Shown: piece after piece, positions 43,758 through 53,562 of the stretch
Position numbering within the stretch: position 1 is the first letter of the stretch
How the letters are laid out: every line of letters begins with the position of its first letter
Assembly: GCA_001599295.1 (NCBI GenBank)
Contig: BCGN01000004.1
Location: forward strand, 1,241,676 to 1,305,675
Direction of reading: 5' to 3'
Source: Sporopachydermia quercuum
Lineage: Eukaryota; Ascomycota; Sporopachydermiomycetes; Sporopachydermiales; Sporopachydermiaceae
DNA: 64,000 nt
Notes under the pieces: generated by a model
Seen by the model: the letters and a program-made list of their open reading frames with translations, nothing else
Told to the model about the DNA's origin: nothing
The model's database searches: none
Program-made: the position numbers and the translations under genes

Positions 43758-44879
43758 TCAAAAANTTTTTTAAGACATATTTTTGTTATTTTTTCTTATT
43801 ATCCAAGTAATGCATACTAATTCAAACAACTATATTGTCAACGATATGTAATGTTTTAGTTTCTGTGATATGACGAAACAGAATGATTTTCTCTTGCAGG
43901 ATGACTGAGAATTATATGTTGTATAGAACAGGTGTCTTCTGGTCAATCTTACTCTTGAACGAAATGAATCGAAATCAAAGAAATCAAGCTACAAATTACC
44001 GTCAATAGTACTTTTTATTTAGATCACGCAAGAATTATATACTCTCATTTAATCTATGTTTACTGTTTTACTGTTCTCAATCATGCTTCATATAGAGTTT
44101 GATCATATAGTTTGATGAACTTCCTTTGGTAGTCTCATATGTCATTTAATGACTCCCTTTCACTACCTCATTGATCCGAAGAAATTTGCAATAGTTACAT
44201 AGGATGATTTAACGAACCGTAAAAAGTATGAATATTCTTTCATTGAGCTATTGAACTTTCTTAATTTCATCCGAAATGGAGGTTTCTTCATGAATATTTC
44301 AATTTCCAACAACCCTTCTTAAGATGAATATCTGCATATGGAATAGAAATTCTATCATTGATTCCTCGGAATGAATTAATTTACATGTAAAATTCGTTGC
44401 CTGCATATGTCCCGCATAAACCTTGAAGCCTAAGTGAAATACTCGCAAAACTATTTTGAGAGACGAAGCTGTTTGAGTATTGAAGCAACATTCTTATATA
44501 CCACAAGAGTTTATAAAACAATTAGAGCACTTACCTAATTGTCCGAAAAACTTTTCTGATATTGGCATTCAGTGCCTACCAGATATTCTCTATTCTTTTC
44601 ATGTAGTCGTTAGTTCTATGATGCTCTCGAACAATCTTATATTTTGTTTCCGTACACTTTCTAAACTGCTTGAGTGAGCTCAAACGTTAAAGCACACCAC
44701 ACCATCCAAAGTTAGGAGAGTCTATCATCGACTAAAGAAAAGGAAAAGGAATAATATCATAAATCAGTTAAAAGCAAGTAATAATTGAAGAAAACAGGGT
44801 CTATGGTAAACGCTTTTTATTGTAGACACTCAGAAAATAAAATACACTTTCAGTACGCATATCATTCGTTGCAGTTAGT

Positions 44880-44919
44880 TTCTTTCCACGGCGTTACNTA
44901 NGTAACGCCGTGGAAAGAA
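44880..44919. repeat. 40-bp near-perfect palindrome
   Basis: The 18-nt arm TTCTTTCCACGGCGTTAC is followed by nTAn and then its exact complement. The arms are richer in G+C than their AT-rich surroundings, and both bases flanking the central TA are N. It may be an operator for a dimeric factor, a cruciform-forming site or the scar of an inverted duplication. Confidence 0.85.
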
Positions 44920-44970
44920 TGTCTGATCTATTTCCACCTTTCAAGCTCAATTCAAACCAATAATCTTGAT

Positions 44971-44998
44971 TAAAACCGTACCATTTAATACGGTTTTA
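44971..44998. repeat. 10-bp inverted repeat, 8-nt loop
   Basis: TAAAACCGTA, loop CCATTTAA, TACGGTTTTA: a perfect stem 51 bp after the larger palindrome. Its sequence is unrelated to that one. Confidence 0.8.
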
Positions 44999-45551
44999 CA
45001 AGTATAGATCTTTATATCTTTTCAAGTCAACTCAACAATAAAATTCCATTTCAAGGAAACAGGCAAGTAGTGAAATCATTGCATATATTTAACGTATCAC
45101 AGTATCTCGATCATCATCTGTACATGATGACATCCTCTTGGTATATATGCAGCTTTATGTATCACTTCTCATATTGCTGGATTTGACTTGTACTTTTTCT
45201 TGGGATAGTTAATGAAAGTGCTCTCAATCGCACTTTGTTCCTCATCAGAGATTAGTATATGCTACTATAATACATAAGTTTTTCTTGGAATTTACTTTTC
45301 AATAGCAAAAAAAGAAATAAACATTGTCAACTTTACTGTCGTTACATTAATATAAGTTGAGAAATTAGTGCAGCATAGTAGGTTGTTGTTAGAATAGTTA
45401 CGATAGTCACCACAAACGAACAAGCGGTTGCTGGTAAAATTATAGTTCAGCGAACTGTGAATCTTTGGAAATAGCAAAATAAATACTTCAAAGCCAGCTA
45501 TCTAGTTGCTGATATGAAAGGTTTATTGGATTAATTGATCAATTGAAGAAA

Positions 45552-47231
45552 ATGAAAGGCTCTGTGTATGGATTGTTAAGTTTGGCACTGCTATCATCTA
45601 TAGGAGGTGTTAGAGCAGTACCAGATTTGAGGAAATTAGGTCAAGTGGTCTTCGGCAATGTTAGAGGTGCTATCAATGATCTTAAAGGAAAGCCGTCAGA
45701 TTTATTCAATGAATTATCCAGTCAAATAAGTGTCTCTGAGCATGAATCTGAAAAACAGGAAACCGCAGAAAGTTATGAGGATTTTCTGAATTCTCTAGAA
45801 GACGATATCGATGACCTTGGTTATTTGACGCCATGGGAGCAAGCCAGAGAGCGAGAAACGAAAGCAGCAGAAGAATTATATGACGACGTTTCAATTGCCC
45901 ATTATTCAACAAAAGATCCAGCAGACTGGCCAATAGATTTAACACAGTACGAAAATGATTTTGTCGTTAGATTTCATACCACTGATAGAGAAGATCGAGA
46001 GATACTAAAGATTGCAGCAAATGAGCTGAGCCTTTCAATTTGGGGCTCCTCTAAAACTTTTGTTGATATTCAAATGAATGAAGACACTATGGCAACACTA
46101 CTAGAAAGTCTTCAAGGAAGAAGATTGACAATTCCAGGTGAAGGTCATTCAATGTTAATTGAAGATTTGGCCCAAGCTATTTACGAAACATACCCTCAAG
46201 AAGATGTCTCTGTACTAGATTTTGATTTCCTTGTAAAAAGACATGAAGATGGAACATTAGATGCTGCCTCTTTTCATAATTACACCAAAACTGTGTTTTT
46301 CAAGAGTTTTCAAACTTTTACGAATTTATGGAAATGGTTGGATGGTCTTCATGAATTATATCCGCAACTAGTTACTGTTAATTATGTTGGCGAGACTTAT
46401 GAAGGACGAGGTCAACGTATTTTTGAAATTAGTGAGGGTGACGATGCCAATGCACATAAGAAGAAACAAGTATTAATCACAGCTGGCTTGCATGCCAGAG
46501 AATGGATTTCATCTTCAACAGCTTGTTACTCAATCTATAGATTAGTCACTGAGTATGGTGTTAAAAAAGGTGCAACAGAATTTTTAAAACACCTGAACTT
46601 TGGTTATATTCCTGTTGGCAATCCTGATGGGTATGAATTCTCATGGAACACTAATAGATTATGGAGAAAGAATAGACAAGCAACTCTTGCTAAAGAATGT
46701 TTTGGTATTGATATTGATCATTCGTTTGGTTATAAATGGACACATTCGGATGATTTACCTTGTGGAGAAGATTATTCGGGTGAATATCCTTATGCTGCTC
46801 GTGAAGCCTATAATTGGGCAAAGGCTTTGAATTCATCAGCAATTTACGAGTTTGATGCTTATTTGGATTTGCACTCTTACTCTCAGGAGATTCTTTATCC
46901 ATATGCTTACTCTTGCGAGGAAGAACCAAAAGATTTAGAGAATCTGGAAGAATTAGGATATGGATTAGCCAAGGCTATCAGATTGTCATCCGGGAAGAAA
47001 TTCAGCGTTTTATCTGCTTGCGAAGATAGGGATTTATTTGGAAGTATTAGTGGTGGTAGTGCTTTGGATTTTATGTATCATGAAAAAGCAAGATTTGCCT
47101 TCCAAGTTAAACTACGAGATACTGGAAATCATGGATTCCTTTTACCTCCTAAGTTTATTATTCCTGTTGGAAAAGAAATTTATGCTTCTTTGAAGTATTT
47201 CTGTAAGTTTTTGATAGAGCCTCGCGTATAG
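45552..47231 (+). CDS. ECM14: Ecm14, inactive M14 carboxypeptidase-like protein
   Basis: Secreted or vacuolar protein of the A/B-type metallocarboxypeptidase family; yeast Ecm14 affects the cell wall and is regarded as a pseudoenzyme. The true start is the ATG at 45552; the frame runs three codons further 5' without an ATG. The protein is 559 aa. A signal peptide covers 1-22 (VYGLLSLALLSSIGGVRA), an inhibitory propeptide about 120-220, and the M14 domain about 250-555. The zinc ligands are kept: His314 and Glu317 (GLHAREWISSS) and His441 (YLDLHSYSQE). At the position of the general-base Glu of active carboxypeptidases (ELRDTG) there is Lys520 (FQVKLRDTGNHGFLLPP), the substitution known in Ecm14, and the usual Tyr is His. 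It should bind zinc but not cleave by the normal mechanism. Confidence 0.95.
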   Translation: MKGSVYGLLSLALLSSIGGVRAVPDLRKLGQVVFGNVRGAINDLKGKPSDLFNELSSQISVSEHESEKQETAESYEDFLNSLEDDIDDLGYLTPWEQARERETKAAEELYDDVSIAHYSTKDPADWPIDLTQYENDFVVRFHTTDREDREILKIAANELSLSIWGSSKTFVDIQMNEDTMATLLESLQGRRLTIPGEGHSMLIEDLAQAIYETYPQEDVSVLDFDFLVKRHEDGTLDAASFHNYTKTVFFKSFQTFTNLWKWLDGLHELYPQLVTVNYVGETYEGRGQRIFEISEGDDANAHKKKQVLITAGLHAREWISSSTACYSIYRLVTEYGVKKGATEFLKHLNFGYIPVGNPDGYEFSWNTNRLWRKNRQATLAKECFGIDIDHSFGYKWTHSDDLPCGEDYSGEYPYAAREAYNWAKALNSSAIYEFDAYLDLHSYSQEILYPYAYSCEEEPKDLENLEELGYGLAKAIRLSSGKKFSVLSACEDRDLFGSISGGSALDFMYHEKARFAFQVKLRDTGNHGFLLPPKFIIPVGKEIYASLKYFCKFLIEPRV

Positions 47232-47918
47232 ATTTTATTCTCTGTCTATCTATACTCATTCCTAATGATTAATGGTTTGTTCTATTCCTCTTGTATGTGT
47301 CCTTGAAATGAATTGTAGCGCATATAATTAAAAATAATTTATTCTCTAGTTTAATATAAGGGAAATGTCTATAATATTCCCATAAGCCAATTGAGAGGTG
47401 AAATAGTAATTAAACCATAGAAATGCGGCATCAAATCATTCATTGTAAGCTCTATTGCTAAGAAAAGAACAGAGCGGCCAACGCTAAAATATTCAAATCT
47501 ATCTCGTTCTTTCTTCAAATAATTGTAAGTTAACAACTTTATATACTTGCTACAGTTCAATATTCCTCTTGCTCTTCCTCTTGCTCTTCCTCTTGCTCTT
47601 CCTTTTCATAGTGTTCATTTATTCCTTTCGTAATATTCACTTATCATCGCTTCCCATTCTAGACCCCATACTATCACCTGTCCCATTTCGCGTCCCACTT
47701 AACTTTGTCATACAAATATTCATGTGATAAAAGTAAAACTATCAGCTAATCAATCCCTGTTCTCCCTTATCATTGCCACAAAGAAAAGAAAGAAATTATT
47801 ACTTTTATGTTCATATTGAATGTTCATACATAATCCTAATTGTGCTTATGTTAGAGAATTGATTGCAAACAGTGCACAGTTCTATTGAGTTATAAAGTTT
47901 TCTTTACTAGTGTCGAAA
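47232..47918. other. Intergenic, ECM14 / I9 inhibitor gene
   Basis: Contains a 12-bp tandem repeat (47565..47600). A minus-strand 63-codon frame at 47369..47560 begins at a plausible ATG but has no recognisable features. The I9 gene promoter must also lie here. Confidence 0.45.
47565..47600. repeat. 12-bp minisatellite, three perfect units
   Basis: Three identical copies of CCTCTTGCTCTT, followed by a decayed unit. It lies in non-coding sequence, though on the minus strand it reads Glu-Glu-Gln-Glu in one short frame. Confidence 0.85.
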
Positions 47919-48691
47919 ATGAGATTCTATGCATGTTTATTATGTATGATGGGGTGGGCTATTGCTCATGTGATGGGTAAGTGATGATATAAAGGACGAG
48001 AGCAATATTAGGTGTGGATCGATAGCTGATAGGTATAGAAACTGGTTTATGTAGGAAATTCATAATGGTTTACTAACGGAATTATATCTGAAAGGTGCCA
48101 AATATATTGTTATGTTTAACGATGATTCAGCAATAGCAAAGAGGTAAGTGAATGGTGATACATTTGGTTTTCTCTGCATTTGATTGTGGTTGTAGGTTGA
48201 AGATCATTAGTTCGGTCATTATGGCCATTTACTAACAATCTTATCTTTACAGTAGTCTTCCAGTTGCTATTATGGCTATGGAGAGAATAGGGGGAAAAGT
48301 TGGTCATGTTTATGAAACATCATTCTTGTAAGTCATGTCATTGTTTATAAAGACAGTTCATTGTGAAGGAAATACGTGAAATGAGTCCGTTTGGTGTCAG
48401 TATAAAGGAAGGAGGTTTCTCAATATCGAAGAGAGTTGTATTCTAACCAGGCAATAATCTAGTGGATTTTCAGTTGAAGCCCCTGAGCGAATTATAAAAC
48501 TTTTTGAACTTGAAGCGCAAGGTAGATTAGCTCCGTTTACCATATCACTGGATGAACCAGTTGGTAAGTATCTGTTGAATTCAATTGGCAATGGCAATAT
48601 TGGTTTCATTCCATATAGGCTATAGAAGCTATTTCCTTTTAGAGATAATCATCTAACGTTTCTTTCTTTAGGTACTTTCAAGAATGATTGA
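47919..48691 (+). CDS. Secretory I9-type proteinase B inhibitor-like protein, five exons
   Basis: The product resembles the I9 inhibitor/propeptide fold of yeast Pbi2 and its secreted relative YHR138C; Pbi2 inhibits vacuolar protease B and aids vacuole fusion. CDS join(47919..47976,48095..48143,48253..48327,48463..48563,48672..48691), 303 nt, 100 aa. Exon 1 encodes just a signal peptide, MRFYACLLCMMGWAIAHVM. Exons 2-5 give AKYIVMFNDDSAIAKS, MERIGGKVGHVYETSFFGF, SVEAPERIIKLFELEAQG and a tail ending EPVGTFKND. The GGKV-H-Y-GFSV core matches GGSIVHEFDIIKGYTI of Pbi2. All four donors are GTAAGT; branch sites are TACTAAC (twice), TTCTAAC and ATCTAAC; acceptors are AAG, CAG, TAG and TAG. Introns are 118, 109, 135 and 108 nt. 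Retention of intron 4 would read 21 further codons to a stop. It follows ECM14, another vacuolar or secretory protein. Confidence 0.9.
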
Positions 48692-48896
48692 CTATTTGAA
48701 CGACCATTGTCAAATAAACTAGAGATGAAGAAACCAAAAACTNAATGATGGTAAATTCATAATCAAATATAAATACATAAATACGGAATTAATGGCTTGA
48801 GCATTATGAGCAGGATTTAAAGGGTATAACAGTTAATGATAAGTTTTCTTAATATTTCATAAATCTATCTAGTACACATAGTAGAAACCAAATGCC

Positions 48897-49455
48897 CTAT
48901 TTCTCTAAATTGATCGAATCACCAAACTTTGAATATAGAATACTTTTGAGCTCATCCATTCTTCCTTTTATGGAGTCAATCACTTCTTGTTCTGATTCAA
49001 TTCGTTGATCTATTGCTTCTAAATCTTTCTCTATCNTTTCTTCAACATCTTCTTTTGATAGAAAGATAAACGACTCGCCAATCTTATATTGGACTTCCTC
49101 GTCATCAACCAACGCAATTTCCATCGTCACATCCTCTAAGTATTCCTTCTCAACTTCCAAGTTCTTGACAGATTCTTCAAGTCCTGTGATTTTAGAGAAT
49201 AGTTTTGAAAATTCATTGATGTTCTTTTGGTCTTCCCATAGCACGTCTATCTGGGCTTCTTCATTTTTTGATAACTAAATTTAAAGCAAATTCCACGTTA
49301 GAAAGGTAGGTTCAGGTATGTTCCAATATACAGAAATTTCTCCAAACAGGCAATCAATAATGATGAGTTGTTATTCTAGTTCATAAAATTGAATCCAATC
49401 CCCCTTTTCCTGAATTGAAGTATTTAATACACATCATTTAACATACCATCTGCAT
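48897..49455 (-). CDS. GIM3: Prefoldin subunit 4 (Gim3), nine-nt first exon
   Basis: A beta-type subunit of the hexameric prefoldin chaperone, which hands nascent actin and tubulin to the CCT chaperonin. CDS complement(join(48897..49274,49447..49455)), 128 aa (yeast Gim3 is 129). Exon 1 is ATG CAG ATG only. The 172-nt intron has GTATGT, TTCTAAC and TTTAG. Exon 2 begins LSKNEEAQIDVLWEDQKNIN, aligning with VTFEDQQKINEFSKL. The family pattern is complete: EKEYLEDVTMEIALVDDEEV, QYKIGESFIFL and the C-terminal coiled coil ending LKSILYSKFGDSINLEK. One N at 49036 gives one ambiguous residue. Without the intron no ATG precedes the conserved start. Confidence 0.94.
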
Positions 49456-50158
49456 TTTGTCTTAGATCAGGTACTAACAGCTACTGAAACCCCAAGCAAA
49501 TTAGATACAATTAAGCTTGCAATATAATCTAATCTATAACAATAGAAAAAAAGGATACGTCAATTAGTTTTTTTTTGTTCTAGCTTATTCGAGAAAACAT
49601 CAATCAAAATAAGTAGATAGATGCCTATTTCTGGGAGTCAGAACATTTGGTGGAGAAGCCTTCGTATCTCACCTTGTAGAGATTCGAAACACCGGTGTGA
49701 TTGATTGATTTGTATATGGAGTTATTCTCATAATATATATCTATGAAGATGCATACATAGGTATTACCCCATTTCTATTCTCTTTCACTTTCTCGGGAAA
49801 ACACATAAAAATATATTACTATAGGTGCTATAGAATACAATATTAATTGGCTTCATTAATTCCATATATTCTTTTCTTCCCTTAGCTTTCCACATTCTCA
49901 TAAACTTCATATTCAAACAGAAGTACAATGAAAAAAGATGAAAAGCGAAGAAAGTTAAGAGAAGCACCAAACATTAAATTGATTAGAAAAAGGAATGTTT
50001 GCCCAATTCAAGAATAGAAACGTATTTACTAATACTAGTAGAATAAAACAGAAGGCTGTTGAGGAATAACATTATACTGATAGATGCACTAATAAGTCTC
50101 TTAATGTATGCTTGACGTTTTTGGTGTAATGCCTGATTACTGGTAAGACAAGAGAATA
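49456..50158. other. Divergent intergenic region, GIM3 / TilS-like gene
   Basis: AT-rich shared promoter region. I see no gene, RNA or strong repeat. Confidence 0.45.
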
Positions 50159-51622
50159 ATGAAACAAACAAAATGGTTAGCCAAAAGTTCTACTACCGAT
50201 AGATTCAAGCAATTAGTTTATCAATCGTTTCCTCATAATGAAAGCATACCCAAAAGAGTTGCTATTGCTGTAAGCGGTGGTGTTGATTCCATGGCATTGG
50301 CCTTCCTATGTACTCGTTCTAAACTATTTGACATTGTAGCAATAACGGTTGACCATAAAGTACGGGAAGAAAGTAGTCAGGAAGCAAAAAGCATACAGAA
50401 TGAATTGAAAAGGATAGGTATAACGAATCACGTTATATCCACGCTGGATTGGAATGGTGAAAGCTATGATGTGCCAAATTTTGAAAGTATAGCGAGAGAG
50501 AAAAGATACAAAGCTATCTTTAAAGAATGCGTTTCAAATAATGTGAACCATTTACTGGTAGGGCACAACCTTGATGACCAAATAGAAACAATGATAATGC
50601 GACTGAACAAAGGAAGTACACTGTTTGGGTTAGTTGGAATGTCGAGTTATAGTATGTTTCCATTTCAGTTTAGGCCAGACTATCGAATAAAAATGGTAAG
50701 ACCTTTATTGCCGATACTGAAAAGCGAATTGATAGACATCTGTGAAGAGAATAATGTAAAATGGTTTGAGGATAGAACAAATCAGGATATTTTAATGACA
50801 GAGCGAAATGCAATTCGGTTCATGCTGAATCCAGAGAATAGTGATCTACTTCCACCAGTGATGAATAAATCATCGTTGATTCGTATTCATAGAAGTATTG
50901 TAAATAAAGTGAACAAATGGAATAAAAAATGCGAACAGATAACGAAGGAGCTGCAGAAAACTAAACAAGTCACTTTGAACGAAAAGTTTGGAACATTCGA
51001 ATGCTTTTTACCCAACTCTATCCTTGAAGATACTGGATTGTTAGTGTTATCTCGTTTTTTGTTTTATCAAGTGAGTAGAATCTCTCCTCTGGTTTCCTAT
51101 CCACATAAATTTTCGACTCTAGTCAGGCTTGTTGATAGAGCNGCTCATAATAGCACATCTTCAGAAGAACAGGCTACAGCACTAGGACTTTCATGGTCAT
51201 TTGAGAAAACAGGCCAAGGTATCCAAATCACAGCTAGGAGACAACAATTAAGTAAATTCAAGCTTTATGATTATCCCATTGTTTCAATAGAGGGCCCAAA
51301 AGCTGGGTGGGGTTCAGATTGGGTCCTCTGGGACAACAGATATTGGTTCAAAATCAGTTTTGATAGAGATTTGATATCACGTATCTCCATTGAGATGTAT
51401 AATCCTCACGTACATAAGAAGCAACTATCAGCGAGAATCAAAGCACTAAAACTCAGACTGAAAGATATTCAAGGATGCCCGATTGCAATGATACATTACA
51501 GAAATGGCAAAAAAAAAGCCTTTTTTTCCACAGACTCTACGGACCACAATGAGAAACAATCAGCTAGTCATAAATCATTCAAAATCCAATGGGTGCTAAA
51601 ACCCAGTATATATATTATATAG
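50159..51622 (+). CDS. TilS-like PP-loop protein, tRNA(Ile)-lysidine synthase family
   Basis: A PP-loop ATPase of the TilS/MesJ family. Bacterial and organellar members convert C34 of tRNA-Ile(CAU) to lysidine so that it reads AUA. The 487-aa protein has the ATP-binding SGGVDS motif at residues 39-44 (RVAIAVSGGVDSMALAFL), then VAITVDHKVREESSQEA, FESIAREKRYKAIF, LLVGHNLDDQIETMIMRLNK and VRPLLPILKSELIDICEEN followed by WFEDRTNQD and NAIRFML. These are the TilS order, including the DDQxET signature and the RN-R motif, and not that of Ncs6 or TtcA. The C-terminal half (about 250-487) is divergent and fungal. Mitochondrial action is likely, though the N terminus is only weakly presequence-like. 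Its stop lies 5 nt from that of AAR2 on the other strand. Confidence 0.82.
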   Translation: MKQTKWLAKSSTTDRFKQLVYQSFPHNESIPKRVAIAVSGGVDSMALAFLCTRSKLFDIVAITVDHKVREESSQEAKSIQNELKRIGITNHVISTLDWNGESYDVPNFESIAREKRYKAIFKECVSNNVNHLLVGHNLDDQIETMIMRLNKGSTLFGLVGMSSYSMFPFQFRPDYRIKMVRPLLPILKSELIDICEENNVKWFEDRTNQDILMTERNAIRFMLNPENSDLLPPVMNKSSLIRIHRSIVNKVNKWNKKCEQITKELQKTKQVTLNEKFGTFECFLPNSILEDTGLLVLSRFLFYQVSRISPLVSYPHKFSTLVRLVDRXAHNSTSSEEQATALGLSWSFEKTGQGIQITARRQQLSKFKLYDYPIVSIEGPKAGWGSDWVLWDNRYWFKISFDRDLISRISIEMYNPHVHKKQLSARIKALKLRLKDIQGCPIAMIHYRNGKKKAFFSTDSTDHNEKQSASHKSFKIQWVLKPSIYII

Positions 51623-51627
51623 CGATA

Positions 51628-52833
51628 CTAAATATCTACAATAACTGGAGCATATTCCCCTGTTTCCAGATCTTCATCATTATCATCATCATTATCAACG
51701 TCAAAATCATTACCTAACTCGTCAAATTGTAATTGCCGTGCATCTTTTTGAATGTTTATTCCCAGGTTTCGTTTGACGGAAATCGAAAGGTCTATTAAGC
51801 CCTGATATAGGTTAGAAATGAATTTGTTTTCTGCATTGTTCTGAGCTAACGATGAAACAGTGAAATACAAATGACTTAAAAACTTGCCAATTAACCTTGT
51901 GTCGAACAGTTCTTCAATGTACTCTTCTGGTATATGTTCAATTTGAAGGCAGATTGTATTTAGAAATAAATCGTAGAAAGATTGAACGTCTTTTCTATCA
52001 GATAACAGGAGATCCTCTACTTTACATATCAACTCTAATATTCTTGTCCATTGAACACACGATGAATAGTTGGCAAATATTATACCCAAGAAAAAACATA
52101 ATTGCATCTCCCCTAGCAGCAGTTTATAATTATTATTTCTTTTTGATGCAATCAATGAGTTTAAGTACCATGATTTATCAATCGAATCTTTAGTAATGGT
52201 TCCTGGAGACTTAGGGTTAAAAGATTTATTAATATCTATTGTAAGAAAGGTCATTTCTTCTTTACTTTGATCCACCAATGATTTTATCAGCTCATCATCA
52301 TTGAACTTTGTACTTTGTTTCAAACTTCGTGCTTTAGCTGAATCATGCAAGACTTTTAGTAATATTTCATTTTCTTGTTTGGACGTGCTTGTTGATGATA
52401 TCAGAAACTGGGAACTGGGAAATATCCAATTTAGAAGTGTTTCATTTATACAGTGAGCCATTTGTTTCCAAGTCTTATATTCCATTGGGACAGGAGATTC
52501 TTTTGGATAAGCAACCATATATGAATAGTAGTCTCCTAATCTTGAGCATTCAGCTGAAACGTTTAATTCTCCAATTTGACTATCAATAAGCATTTCCTCT
52601 TTGCTTTTATCCCATTTCATAATAATCACCTGATGACTATGAGCAATAAATACAAGCCCAGTACGTATAGCATCCTCTGTATTTGGCGACCAGTGAACCA
52701 CATGGAATCCCTCTGGTATTAATTTAACACCTTTGAATAATTCATTAGAATTGAAGAATGAAAAGTCAATTCCCACTGAGTACCCGTGTGGTACGTCAAG
52801 CATTACTACTGTACAATCAGGTGGGACACTCAT
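51628..52833 (-). CDS. AAR2: U5 snRNP assembly factor Aar2
   Basis: Aar2 holds Prp8 in a cytoplasmic U5 precursor, blocking Brr2 until phosphorylation releases it in the nucleus. The protein is 401 aa (yeast Aar2 is 355). The N-terminal beta domain shows VVMLDVPHGYSVGIDFSFF and FKGVKLIPEGFHVVHWS, the diagnostic family opening. Residues about 205-365 form the helical domain, with ELIKSLVDQSKEEMTFLTID and LLLGEMQLCFFLGIIFANYS (compare the LLGELQFAFVCFLIG-type helix of Aar2). The acidic C terminus (DVDNDDDNDEDLETGEY) is a likely disordered tail. It converges on the TilS-like gene with a 5-nt gap, so each transcript must run into the other gene. Divergent from ILS1. Confidence 0.92.
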   Translation of the reverse strand: MSVPPDCTVVMLDVPHGYSVGIDFSFFNSNELFKGVKLIPEGFHVVHWSPNTEDAIRTGLVFIAHSHQVIIMKWDKSKEEMLIDSQIGELNVSAECSRLGDYYSYMVAYPKESPVPMEYKTWKQMAHCINETLLNWIFPSSQFLISSTSTSKQENEILLKVLHDSAKARSLKQSTKFNDDELIKSLVDQSKEEMTFLTIDINKSFNPKSPGTITKDSIDKSWYLNSLIASKRNNNYKLLLGEMQLCFFLGIIFANYSSCVQWTRILELICKVEDLLLSDRKDVQSFYDLFLNTICLQIEHIPEEYIEELFDTRLIGKFLSHLYFTVSSLAQNNAENKFISNLYQGLIDLSISVKRNLGINIQKDARQLQFDELGNDFDVDNDDDNDEDLETGEYAPVIVDI

Positions 52834-53562
52834 ATTGGACGAAATGAATGATCCACCACTTTCTGATCAAGTCTCTTATCTACTTTATCCTAACCAGCAT
52901 ATTTCAAAGCCCTCAGTCTAATCAGACCAAATACCACATTTTATCAGTCTACCACATTTAGCTCAGTAATCCTTTCAATTCCAACGTGTACTTCCGTAGT
53001 ATTTAAAACAAGTCTTTAACTATCAAATCAACTCTGCAACCTCAGAAACGAACAATAGCCACCATCTCTTCGCATAAGCTCATTAAGAACATTTGTGATG
53101 CTCTCTTAAGTTATATTAGCATAGTGTCTCCTCTCAGCAAAAACACACCATCACTACATCTCACTCCAGTACAGTCTTAGAGTTAGTGTTACCCGGATAA
53201 GGCTTTCAGAAGGCTTTTTGACAATCTTGAAAAAATGTACTCAATGACTCTTTTGATAGGCAACGATTGTAATTCGATCAAGCTATCAGATCAACAGTTG
53301 GAAGTAAGCATTTCTACTCTATATTTGATACCTCAACTTACCAGTTTCTGTATTATGGAATGAGATCTACTAAAGCCTCTGAAAGAAGCTTGATAGTTGT
53401 AGATAATTTTTGCTCTAAGACTATAAGCATAACTGAATTAGGCTGAAAACTGTTTAATCAGGTTTAATAATATTAAAGTAGTTAGGAGCTAATAGAAATT
53501 GGTATTGGATAATTGTACTTGTTTGATTATTAAATAAATATTTCTTACCAACGAACGACAAA
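52834..53562. other. Divergent intergenic region, AAR2 / ILS1
   Basis: This is a shared promoter. A 42-codon frame at 53235..53363 (MYSMTLLIGNDCNSIKLSDQ...) could be an upstream frame in a long ILS1 leader; it has no recognisable domain. Confidence 0.4.

Larger units (their letters stand above)
43758..45551. other. 1.8-kb intergenic region with two palindromes
   Basis: Lies between tRNA-His and ECM14. It holds a perfect 18-bp inverted repeat with a 4-nt centre (44880..44919) and a perfect 10-bp inverted repeat (44971..44998). Other open frames here are short and unsupported. Confidence 0.5.

Noticed and set aside
44880-45000. Centromere defined by inverted repeats
   Set aside because: The repeats are only 18 and 10 bp; known inverted-repeat yeast centromeres have arms of hundreds to thousands of bases, and no CDEI/CDEIII-like elements were seen.
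47369-47560. 63-codon minus-strand frame and Glu/Gln repeat frame near the minisatellite
   Set aside because: No joinable exons and no recognisable motif; the repeat explains the charged stretch.
53235-53363. 42-codon frame upstream of ILS1
   Set aside because: Could be an upstream frame, but there is no evidence that the ILS1 leader extends this far; a GTAAGC inside it has no good partner acceptor.
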